A stretch of DNA of 14,841 bases from Pseudomonadota bacterium (GTDB lineage Bacteria > Pseudomonadota > Gammaproteobacteria > Halothiobacillales > Halothiobacillaceae). Location: the NCBI GenBank assembly GCA_021795795.1, contig JAJYPA010000159.1, forward strand, positions 1 through 14,841. Direction: 5' to 3'. Within the stretch, counting starts at the first letter, position 1; every line of letters begins with the position of its first letter. This document shows, one piece after another, positions 6,289 to 12,193 of this stretch. A program made the translations under genes and the position numbers. The notes under the pieces are model-generated. The model saw nothing but the letters and a program-made list of their open reading frames with translations. It was not told the origin of the DNA and ran no database searches.

Positions 6289-6345
6289 ATGAGTGAGGCG
6301 TATGCTTTTTTGCTTGAAGTCCGGCCAGAAAAAGTGAGAGAATGA
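6289..6345 (+). CDS. Possible 18-aa leader peptide before the methyltransferase
   Basis: ATG at 6289 is preceded by AGGGG six bases upstream. It opens an 18-codon frame, MSEAYAFLLEVRPEKVRE, whose TGA overlaps the methyltransferase ATG as ATGA. The methyltransferase start has only a weak ribosome-binding site of its own, so coupling through this peptide is plausible. A frame this short can arise by chance. Confidence 0.35.
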   Translation: MSEAYAFLLEVRPEKVRE

Positions 6346-7280
6346 AGACTATGATACCCATTTTGACCACCCGCGCCGGGAAGCTTTACCAGGGCGACTG
6401 CCTAGAGATGCTCGCCCAAATCGACCCTGAAACCGTAGATCTCGCTTTCGCCGATCCTCCGTTCAACCTCGGTAAAGAGTACGCGTCCAAGATCGATGAT
6501 GCGCTCGCTGAAGAGCACTACCTTGCCTGGTGCGAGTCGTGGCTCTTAGAGATGGTTCGTGTTCTGAAGCCGGGCGGAACCCTTATGCTTTGGAGCCTTC
6601 CCAAGTGGAACTTGCCTCTTGGAGCGTTTCTTCGGAAGCGATTGACTTTCCGCCACTGGATTGCAGTCGATATCAAATATAGCCTACCCATTTCAGGACG
6701 GCTCTATCCCTCGCATTATTCCCTCTTGTACTACATCAAAGGTACGAAGCCGGCGATATTTCATCCAGATCGACTTCCAATTGCCTGCTGCCGTCACTGC
6801 GGTGGCGAACTGAAAGACTATGGCGGCTACAAAAACAAGATGAATCCGAGCGGAGTTAATATCAGCGATGTATGGACGGACATACCGCCAGTTCGCCACG
6901 CCAAATACAAGAAACGTGATGCGAATGCATTATCGCTAAAACTGATGGATCGGATTGTGAGTATGTCCACCGATCCCGGATCGCTTGTCCTCGATCCGTT
7001 CGGTGGATCTGGCACTACTTATGTAGCAGCTGAGTTAGCCGGTCGGCGGTGGATAGGCAGCGAATTGGAATGCTCGTCAATCATCGAACGTTTCGATTCC
7101 CTGGAGGCCGACCGCGAGCATATTGAAGAAATATGGGCACAAAAAAATAGGTTGTTCACTGACGCAGATTTGAAGCGCCGAGCAAAGTCGGGGAGACCAC
7201 TATCGCAAGACTATCGCATTGAAGATCGAAAAGAAACTGAAACAAATGCGTGCCTTTGCGATGCAGTGGCGCGGGAGTGA
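6342..7280 (+). CDS. DNA methyltransferase of the R-M system (beta class)
   Basis: A 312-residue S-adenosylmethionine-dependent DNA methyltransferase that would protect host DNA from the adjacent endonuclease. Motif IV, DPPFN (residues 38-42), precedes motif I, FGGSGTT (220-226). This is the beta-class order, shared by N6-adenine and N4-cytosine enzymes. A CCRHC cluster (149-153) may bind zinc. Known BamHI methylation is N4-cytosine, but DPPF is more often read as an adenine motif, so the target base is open. The start at 6342 overlaps the stop of a possible leader peptide; an in-frame ATG at 6351 is an alternative. It faces the endonuclease gene tail to tail with 13 bases between, and base composition is more A+T-rich than the flanking element genes, consistent with later acquisition. 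Confidence 0.9.
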   Translation: MKTMIPILTTRAGKLYQGDCLEMLAQIDPETVDLAFADPPFNLGKEYASKIDDALAEEHYLAWCESWLLEMVRVLKPGGTLMLWSLPKWNLPLGAFLRKRLTFRHWIAVDIKYSLPISGRLYPSHYSLLYYIKGTKPAIFHPDRLPIACCRHCGGELKDYGGYKNKMNPSGVNISDVWTDIPPVRHAKYKKRDANALSLKLMDRIVSMSTDPGSLVLDPFGGSGTTYVAAELAGRRWIGSELECSSIIERFDSLEADREHIEEIWAQKNRLFTDADLKRRAKSGRPLSQDYRIEDRKETETNACLCDAVARE

Positions 7281-7293
7281 AGCATCGTGAGTG

Positions 7294-8019
7294 CTAAGTG
7301 GTCGGATTGATTCTCTTACCCTTGCCTTCGATTGCGCGGCCATCCTTCCCTACTTTGAGGTAAGGAAATTTCGGATCATCGGTAAGTTCATCATGCTCAA
7401 CAACGGCGATTGCGAGCATGCCGCGCTCCACGGCAGTCCCCATACTCTTCCACATCCCAAGGTATGGGGATAACTCACCAATGTTCCCGATTCGATCTGT
7501 CAAATGCTCATAGAGACTTCTGCTCGGAAGTATCAGCACCCCAGCCTGAATTTTCTTTGCCGCCAGAACAATCGACAACTTATTTAGACTTCGGTGAGAG
7601 GATGAAATATTTCCAGTTTCCCATTCGATAGCCACGCGTATTCCGCCATCTGTTGTCGTGACAAAATCAAAATCTCCAAATGCCGACGTAATCGGTTCGG
7701 AATAGGACTCCATTGATGGATAAAGATGAAATTCAGGCTGTTCTTCAAGATGCTGCAGGTCCACTTCACCTTCGGCTTGCCATCCTTCAATCTTGACCAT
7801 ATGGTCCAGGAATCGGCTCCGAAGGTACCCCACTCCATTGCGGTTCCATTGCTTAGATATAGGGTCCTGAGTCTTCCGACGCAGAACAAGCTTTCCGCTC
7901 CCTTCCGGAGAGTCGATGCTTTCGATTGATCGAACGAACGACTGATGAATGCGATCCCAATCTAGGCTTGAAACAACTTCGCCACGGTCGAAAAGTACTA
8001 ATGTGCGGAGCCACTTCAT
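7294..8019 (-). CDS. BamHI-family type II restriction endonuclease
   Basis: A 241-residue homologue of BamHI. Residues 131-148 (IEWETGNISSSHRSLNKL) match the BamHI active-site segment I recall as MEFETGNISSAHRSMNKL, and the following LTDRIGNIGELSPYL matches LTDRVTNFEELEPYF. The two catalytic glutamates correspond to E132 and E134. The catalytic aspartate (D94 in BamHI) is probably D116 or D118 in GDFDF. Length is close to BamHI (213) with an N-terminal extension. It should cleave DNA, plausibly at GGATCC or a related site; specificity is inferred from homology only. Its ATG overlaps the C-protein stop (ATGA), so it is co-translated with its regulator, the usual way to delay endonuclease until methylation is complete. 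Confidence 0.9.
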   Translation of the reverse strand: MKWLRTLVLFDRGEVVSSLDWDRIHQSFVRSIESIDSPEGSGKLVLRRKTQDPISKQWNRNGVGYLRSRFLDHMVKIEGWQAEGEVDLQHLEEQPEFHLYPSMESYSEPITSAFGDFDFVTTTDGGIRVAIEWETGNISSSHRSLNKLSIVLAAKKIQAGVLILPSRSLYEHLTDRIGNIGELSPYLGMWKSMGTAVERGMLAIAVVEHDELTDDPKFPYLKVGKDGRAIEGKGKRINPTT

Positions 8020-8255
8020 TTCGGAAGTCCCGCAATATCAGGCAGACCAGCTGTCAGCGCGGCAACATCACAGTGAAGAGCCGTGCAAATTTGACATAGC
8101 ACCGTGAACGTAAGGTTACGCTCCCCGCGCTCGACGCCTCCGATATATGAGCGATCAATCTGAGCTGAACTCGCAAGGTCTTCCTGAGTCCACCCATTCG
8201 TTTTTCGCTTTTCGCGAATGCGCGTCCCCAGCTGTTTAAGCATGTCATTTTCCAT
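8016..8255 (-). CDS. R-M controller (C) protein, XRE family
   Basis: A 79-residue helix-turn-helix regulator. Residues about 9-65 hold the fold: GTRIREKRKTNGWTQEDLA, then the recognition helix region IDRSYIGGVERGERNLT, and a final helix LCQICTALHCDVAALT. RSYIGGVERGERN is typical of C proteins of type II restriction-modification systems (C.BamHI, C.PvuII type). These dimers bind C boxes, activate their own operon and the endonuclease gene, and repress at high level. A canonical-looking C box lies at 8278-8303, about 23 bases upstream. The gene overlaps the endonuclease gene by four bases. An internal ATG at 8243 (MLKQLG) is an alternative start; C-protein mRNAs are often leaderless, and the ribosome-binding site here (GGTGA) is only moderate. 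Confidence 0.9.
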   Translation of the reverse strand: MENDMLKQLGTRIREKRKTNGWTQEDLASSAQIDRSYIGGVERGERNLTFTVLCQICTALHCDVAALTAGLPDIAGLPK

Positions 8256-8277
8256 AGCCGTATGTTCACCAAATGCA

Positions 8278-8303
8278 GACTATGAGTCCACGGACTAGAG
8301 TGC
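8278..8303 (-). promoter_or_regulatory. C-box operator of the R-M system
   Basis: The plus strand reads GACTATGAGTC, CACG, then GACTAGAGTGC. The first half is a perfect GACT-N3-AGTC palindrome and the second is imperfect. The central AGTCCGTGGACT (minus strand) is the core of the tandem C boxes in this regulator family. It lies upstream of the C-endonuclease operon, so C protein should autoregulate from here. Confidence 0.8.
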
Positions 8304-8360
8304 TCATTCTAATGAACGGCGAGTTAAGCCCTGCCTCCGGTAGCAGGTTTGTGGGAGGGG

Positions 8361-8379
8361 GTGCGTCGCTGCGACGCAC
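8361..8379. terminator. Perfect 8-bp hairpin, possible terminator
   Basis: GTGCGTCG, loop CTG, then CGACGCAC. The stem is perfect and G+C-rich but has no T tract on either side (TTCAG to the right). On the minus strand it could end the transcript of the small gene at 8518-8712; it could equally be a protein-binding site. Confidence 0.35.
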
Positions 8380-8478
8380 TTCAGCGAACGCAAGATAAAG
8401 GGTTCACGAGAAAGCTATACCATTGGCTCTTCGTCGGATCGAGTGGGTAGGGGGGTGGTAGAGGGCCGGGCCGAAAGA

Positions 8479-8495
8479 CATCACCTGGTCGGCGG
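8479..8495 (+). repeat. 17-bp direct repeat, copy A
   Basis: CATCACCTGGTCGGCGG here and CATCACCTGGTTGGCGG at 8905-8921 differ at one position and flank the small basic-protein gene. The GGTCGGCGG core also occurs in the inverted repeat at 8870-8903. Confidence 0.55.
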
Positions 8496-8517
8496 CGGGC
8501 GCGGCTGCCAACCTCCA

Positions 8518-8712
8518 TCAATGGGGTGGCTTCGCCTTCACCTTCCAAGCGGGCAGCACAGAGAGATCAATGATCCCACTGTACATCTCGGGCGCTGCCC
8601 GCCTCGCTCGCTTGCGTTCACGATACGCCGCCGACGCCGCCTTGCTTGCCGCCTTCGCGTCAGGATGCTTCCGTGGTCTGCCGCCGACCCCCTTGCCTTG
8701 CTTGGTTTCCAT
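8518..8712 (-). CDS. Small basic protein, 64 aa, putative DNA-binding
   Basis: A short basic protein: METKQGKGVGGRPRKHPDAK, then AASAAYRERKRARRA, then a hydrophobic C-terminus (MYSGIIDLSVLPAWKVK). GGRPRKHPDAK resembles the AT-hook-like GRPRK start seen in many small plasmid and phage DNA-binding proteins, and the Arg/Lys-rich helix is similar in style to the RERLRRWRA motif in the initiator and BRO genes. I cannot assign a family. Two near-identical 19-base repeats 31 bases apart lie directly upstream, over the likely promoter, which suggests tight repression, perhaps by this protein itself. The gene lies on the minus strand between the restriction-modification cassette and the topB operon. 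Confidence 0.6.
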   Translation of the reverse strand: METKQGKGVGGRPRKHPDAKAASKAASAAYRERKRARRAAPEMYSGIIDLSVLPAWKVKAKPPH

Positions 8713-8744
8713 AGCCTCGCCCTCTTGCCGTTGGCACCTTTATG

Positions 8745-8794
8745 TATATGACGGTGACATAAACATAAACGAATTTATATAACGGTGACATAAA
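8745..8794 (-). promoter_or_regulatory. Tandem operator-like repeats upstream of the small basic gene
   Basis: TATATGACGGTGACATAAA (8745-8763) and TATATAACGGTGACATAAA (8776-8794) match at 18 of 19 positions and start 31 bases apart, about three helical turns. They lie 33-82 bases upstream of the ATG at 8712 and include A+T-rich promoter-like sequence. Two repressor dimers on the same face of the DNA would fit this layout. Confidence 0.7.
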
Positions 8795-8869
8795 TTAGTC
8801 AGCCAAAATCACCCCAATCAATCCCGGGCCCTGCTGGCTGCAAGAGGCAAGGTGCGCATGGAGCAACAA

Positions 8870-8903
8870 GGTCGGCGGCACAGGTCTTCAGTGTCCGCCG
8901 ACC
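8870..8903. repeat. 12-bp inverted repeat
   Basis: Left arm GGTCGGCGGCAC at 8870-8881, right arm GTG-T-CCGCCGACC at 8891-8903, 9-base loop and one bulged T. The G+C-rich stem would be very stable in single-stranded DNA or RNA. No T tract follows, so it is a poor terminator on either strand. Confidence 0.65.
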
Positions 8904-8904
8904 C

Positions 8905-8921
8905 CATCACCTGGTTGGCGG
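8905..8921 (+). repeat. 17-bp direct repeat, copy B
   Basis: CATCACCTGGTTGGCGG, one mismatch from the copy at 8479-8495, 426 bases away. Confidence 0.55.
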
Positions 8922-9094
8922 ACGCTCCCGTCGGCGGCTGAGCACCCGCAAAAACTTCATCAACATGGCCTACCTGATCCTTTGGGTAAGCTGGATCTCG
9001 GGCTACCCACTGGAAATGACGAGGAACCATACCATTCCGTTCTGCCAGATTTGGTGCGTAGCAGCTACGCCCCCTGGGCATATCCCACCCCCTG

Positions 9095-9122
9095 CCGATC
9101 GCAACGGCTCTTGGCTATACCT
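9095..9122 (+). promoter_or_regulatory. Shared promoter-like element, copy 4 (topB operon)
   Basis: Reads CCGATCGCAACGG, CTCTTG, then GCTATACC. The candidate -10 box TATACC lies 31 bases before the GTG at 9153. This is the only good promoter candidate before the six-gene operon ending with the relaxase, so the same signal would control replication genes on the other strand and the transfer genes here. Confidence 0.72.
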
Positions 9123-9152
9123 CACCAGGAAGTCAGCACAGGAGCTGCTATT

Positions 9153-11222
9153 GTGACCACAGTCATCATTGCCGAGAAGCCCTCCATGGCCCGCGCTATC
9201 CGCGAGGGCCTGGGGGCTGCCGCCCACCAATACGAAATCACCAATGCTTTTGGGCACATCCTGGAGCAGGCCGAGCCGGACACGTATCTGCCCGATTCCG
9301 TCCCAAGGACAGCCAAGGGAAAGAAGGTCTGGCGGATGGAAGACCTGCCCATTCTGCCCGACCAATGGGTCAAGCATCCCAAGCGGGAGGCTCAAACGCA
9401 GCTCAAGAAAATCGGTCAGTTATTGAAGTCCGCCGATACTGTCGTCAACGCCGGCGACCCAGACCGGGAGGGCCAGCTCCTGATCGACGAAATCTTGGAG
9501 CACTTTCGCTATCGTGGCCGTGTTCAGCGGGTTTGGCTGAAAGCACTGGACCGCGAGAATATCCAGAAAGCCTTTGCGGCTCTGGAGAACAATGAGAAAT
9601 ACCGCCCGCTGAAAGACGCGGCCGAGGCCCGAAGCCAGTCCGATTGGCTGGTAGGCATGAATCTGACACGGGCAGTGACCGTCCAGTCGGGAGATCTCTT
9701 CTCGGTCGGACGGGTCCAGACGCCGACGCTGGCTCTGGTGGTGCAACGGGATCTGACGATCGAGAACTTTCAGCCCCAGGACTACTTCGAGGTCTTTGCC
9801 CAGTGCCAGCACAGCAACGGTAACTTTCTGGCAAAGTGGGAAGCGCAAAACACCGATGGGCCGGGGCTTGCACCCTGCAAGGGCTTTGACCCAGAGGGGC
9901 GTCTGATTGACCGCAGGCTGGCGGAGGCCGTGGCGGCCAAGGGGACTGGCCCGGGCCATGTGACCCGTTTTGAAGCATCGGCGCAAAAGCAGGCCGCACC
10001 ACTGCCCTTTAGCCTGTCCGCACTGCAAAAGGTGGCGTCCAGCCGCTTTGGCATGTCGGCGCAGCAGTGCCTCGACACCTGCCAGGCCCTGTACGAAAAA
10101 AAGATCACCACCTACCCGCGCACGGACTGCCGCTATCTGCCCGAGGAGCAACTGGCGGACGCCCCGAAGATTCTTCGGGCGCTACCCATACCGGAGCCCG
10201 TCCGTGGTCTGATGAATGCCTCACAGAAGCATGCGGCCTGGAACAACAAGAAGATCACGGCGCACAACGCCATTATCCCCACGGGTGAACGGGTGTCCGG
10301 ACTCTCAGATATGGAGTCCAGACTCTTTGATCTCATCTGGAAGTCCTATGTGGCTTTGTTCCTGCCCGAGTACCGCTACAAGGCGCTGTCTGCTCTGGTG
10401 GAACTTGGGGGAGAGGCCTGGAAAGCAACCGGACGGCAGGACCTCGATCCGGGCTGGAAGCGGCTCTACGGCGCGGCTTCGGTCTCTGAAGAGGAAGACG
10501 ATGTGGAGGAGGCCAATGCCCCACTGCCGACGATGAGCCAAGGCGATACCGTACAGGGCATGGGTGGCCAGGTGCAGGCAAAGCAAACCAAGCCGCCGGC
10601 ACGATTCACCGATGGCTCGCTGATCGACGCTATGAGCAACATACATAAATTCGTCACGGACCCGGAAGCCCGTGCCAGGCTCAAGGAGACTTCGGGGCTG
10701 GGCACAGAGGCTACCCGTGCGAGCATTCTGGAAACGCTCTTGAAGCGGGAATATCTCCAGAAAAAGGGCAAGCAGTTGATCTCGACGGCCAAGGGCCGGG
10801 CGCTGATTGCCTACCTGGAACAGCGCGGCTTGCGCGAGTTTGCCGATCCGGTCACGACCGCCCGTTGGGAAGATTTGCTCTCGGCGGTGGCCGAGGGCCG
10901 CGTGCCGGCGGACAAGTTTCTGGCCGCCGTGGTGGAAAGTGTCAAGGCGGCGACATCCAGCCTGAAGTCGGGAAGGCTGGCACCCGGCCAAGGGGCAGGG
11001 ATTGCAGGTCAAGGCAAGACCAGCGGCAGAGGAAAAGGCAAGGAGAGAGGAAAGGCAGGCAAAGCCGTGCCCTGCCCGGTCTGCAAGGGGGAGACTACTG
11101 TTCGTCGTCTGGAATCCAAAAAGAAAAAAGGGGTGTTTTTCTGGTCCTGCTCGAATCGGAATGCACACCCGTTGCTGGCCGATGATCAGGGCAAACCTGG
11201 CAAGCCATTTGGACAGAAATAA
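9153..11222 (+). CDS. topB: DNA topoisomerase III
   Basis: A 689-residue type IA topoisomerase that relaxes and decatenates DNA through single-strand passage. The Toprim domain starts TTVIIAEKPSMARAI and contains the metal-binding DPDRE (D102, D104, E106). GDLFSVGRVQTPTLALVV is highly conserved in TopB. The catalytic tyrosine is in TTYPRTDCRYLP (Tyr321). The C-terminus has a zinc-ribbon-like CPVCKGETTVRRLESKKKKG followed by a further Cys. I chose the GTG at 9153 because AGGAG lies eight bases upstream and the protein then begins like known TopB proteins; in-frame ATGs upstream add a sequence unlike the family. TopB genes are common on conjugative plasmids and integrative elements, near ssb and replication genes. 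It opens the operon, driven by the element at 9095-9122, and shares one base with the next gene. Confidence 0.96.
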   Translation: MTTVIIAEKPSMARAIREGLGAAAHQYEITNAFGHILEQAEPDTYLPDSVPRTAKGKKVWRMEDLPILPDQWVKHPKREAQTQLKKIGQLLKSADTVVNAGDPDREGQLLIDEILEHFRYRGRVQRVWLKALDRENIQKAFAALENNEKYRPLKDAAEARSQSDWLVGMNLTRAVTVQSGDLFSVGRVQTPTLALVVQRDLTIENFQPQDYFEVFAQCQHSNGNFLAKWEAQNTDGPGLAPCKGFDPEGRLIDRRLAEAVAAKGTGPGHVTRFEASAQKQAAPLPFSLSALQKVASSRFGMSAQQCLDTCQALYEKKITTYPRTDCRYLPEEQLADAPKILRALPIPEPVRGLMNASQKHAAWNNKKITAHNAIIPTGERVSGLSDMESRLFDLIWKSYVALFLPEYRYKALSALVELGGEAWKATGRQDLDPGWKRLYGAASVSEEEDDVEEANAPLPTMSQGDTVQGMGGQVQAKQTKPPARFTDGSLIDAMSNIHKFVTDPEARARLKETSGLGTEATRASILETLLKREYLQKKGKQLISTAKGRALIAYLEQRGLREFADPVTTARWEDLLSAVAEGRVPADKFLAAVVESVKAATSSLKSGRLAPGQGAGIAGQGKTSGRGKGKERGKAGKAVPCPVCKGETTVRRLESKKKKGVFFWSCSNRNAHPLLADDQGKPGKPFGQK

Positions 11223-11644
11223 TGACTGGTCTGCTCATCCTCGCCCGTCCCCATGTGTCCCTCCTGGATGGGCCGCGTCTCGCCTGGTGGCTGACCCACA
11301 ATACCGGCGTCCGTAGCGCGACTTTCCCGGTGGATCCAGCCTATGCCCGGCATCCTTTTTGGTCGCCATTGCTGCGTGCCTACGGGCATGTGGCTGGCGG
11401 GCACCGCATGGTGGCCCTGGATACGGAAACCCCCTTCGGTCTGCGTTCACTGACCAGGGCATTGCAGCGGGGGCAGACCGTGGTGCTGTTTCCCCAGGGG
11501 ACAGGTCTTCAGAAAGGTCCTTATCGGCCTGATCGTCCGGGAGCGCGGTGGCTTCTGGATCAGGTCCGTCCAGAGGTGCTGACCGTCACGATGGGGCATC
11601 CCATTTTCATCGGGCGAAGCACGGAGGGTATTTCGTATGCGTAG
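11222..11644 (+). CDS. Short PlsC/Aas-like acyltransferase domain protein
   Basis: A 140-residue protein that resembles the glycerophospholipid acyltransferase fold (PlsC, and the acyltransferase half of Aas). The catalytic HX4D signature is present as HVSLLD (H11, D16) near the N-terminus. FPQGTG (90-95) stands where the family has FPEGTR, with Gln replacing the usual Glu. Typical members have 200 or more residues and a membrane anchor; this one is shorter, with nothing before the HX4D motif except nine residues. It starts in a TAATG overlap with topB and overlaps the next gene by eight bases, so it is translated as part of the transfer operon. A membrane-lipid role in an element otherwise devoted to DNA transfer is unexpected. 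Activity is uncertain because of the Glu to Gln change and short length. Confidence 0.7.
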   Translation: MTGLLILARPHVSLLDGPRLAWWLTHNTGVRSATFPVDPAYARHPFWSPLLRAYGHVAGGHRMVALDTETPFGLRSLTRALQRGQTVVLFPQGTGLQKGPYRPDRPGARWLLDQVRPEVLTVTMGHPIFIGRSTEGISYA

Positions 11645-11945
11645 GATGTCGAATCTCGCTTTCAATCAGGACTTCCCTGCCGCATCCGGGCGGACCGGAC
11701 TCAAGGCGGAAAGCCCGGTCATTCTGAACCGTGACAGGGAGAATCCCTTTGATCTGGACGCGGTAGGCGTGTGGCTGGAAGACGTTCCTGGTATCCCCCT
11801 GGGATGGCTGTATCGCAAGGACACGAACCGGCCTGTGGTCCTGCAGGCGTTGGACCGGGGAAGAATCATTCAGGGCCGGATCGTCCTGCGCCCGGGGTCC
11901 GCAAACCGCTGGGAACGGCAGAAAGCCGTGCTGTTCTGGCTTTGA
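11637..11945 (+). CDS. HIRAN-domain-like protein, 102 aa
   Basis: A 102-residue protein. Residues about 25-85 (SPVILNRDRENPFDLDAVGV, WLEDVPGIPLGWLYRK and VVLQALDRGRIIQGRIV) follow the HIRAN pattern: a beta strand, then R-E/D-x-x-N-P-x-D-x-x-A-V, then G-x-x, then a helix ending in a glycine. HIRAN domains bind DNA 3' ends or stalled fork structures and usually belong to helicases or nucleases, sometimes standing alone on mobile elements. The ATG at 11637 has GGAGGG eight bases upstream and overlaps the previous stop by eight bases. Its place behind topB and before the relaxase suggests a role at replication or transfer intermediates. The assignment is by eye. Confidence 0.6.
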   Translation: MRRMSNLAFNQDFPAASGRTGLKAESPVILNRDRENPFDLDAVGVWLEDVPGIPLGWLYRKDTNRPVVLQALDRGRIIQGRIVLRPGSANRWERQKAVLFWL

Positions 11946-11953
11946 GGAATCTG

Positions 11954-12193
11954 ATGCGAAAAAAAGCGCTTGCGATTCTCAACGACCCCACCCGTTGCCT
12001 GCCGTTACTGTTCACGGTCTACGGCATGGACACGGACGAACAGCTCTCGGACTGGCTAGCTGCAAGCCTGGGCGATGAAGCGGAAATGTTGGTCAAGAAA
12101 CTATTGGTGGAAGGCTTTTATTACTCACGGGAGCCCGATCTGCTCATATTTGCCCGCCGTAAGATTTTGGAGGAACCGGATGGAGCCGAATAA
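11954..12193 (+). CDS. Hypothetical protein, 79 aa
   Basis: Not recognised. The sequence opens MRKKALAILNDPTRCLPLLF and is mostly helical with a hydrophobic core, then EPDLLIFARRKILEEPDGAE at the end. There is no membrane span and no obvious motif. The ATG at 11954 follows AGGAA and lies eight bases after the previous stop. The next gene starts inside its last codons (14-base overlap), so it is part of the same translationally coupled operon. Its small size and position suggest an accessory transfer protein, but nothing in the sequence proves a function. Confidence 0.65.
   Translation: MRKKALAILNDPTRCLPLLFTVYGMDTDEQLSDWLAASLGDEAEMLVKKLLVEGFYYSREPDLLIFARRKILEEPDGAE

Larger units (their letters stand above)
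8304..8517. other. Gene-free stretch right of the R-M cassette
   Basis: I see no gene. It contains CCTGC/GCAGG arms near 8331-8347, a perfect hairpin at 8361-8379 (listed separately), and the first copy of a 17-base repeat at 8479-8495. A GCTATACC at 8414-8421 matches the -10 part of the shared element but lacks the GATCGCAACGG part. Confidence 0.5.
8795..9094. other. Gene-free region upstream of topB, oriT candidate
   Basis: No convincing gene. The main structure is the inverted repeat at 8870-8903, the second copy of the 17-base repeat at 8905-8921, another GTCGGCGG at 8930-8937, and a weak inverted repeat TGGGTA/TACCCA at 8983-9009. Intergenic DNA with inverted repeats next to the transfer genes is where an origin of transfer could sit, but the nick site cannot be recognised. 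Confidence 0.4.

Noticed and set aside
8414..8421. GCTATACC as a further copy of the shared promoter element
   Set aside because: The bases at the required distance upstream do not match GATCGCAACGG, so only the -10-like part is shared.
8818..9081. Minus-strand 87-aa reading frame upstream of topB
   Set aside because: It has low-complexity, motif-free sequence and overlaps strong inverted repeats and the topB control region; no convincing ribosome-binding site.
8982..9152. N-terminal extension of topB from the ATG at 8982
   Set aside because: The added residues are unlike TopB proteins, the shared promoter element lies within them, and the GTG at 9153 has an AGGAG at ideal spacing.
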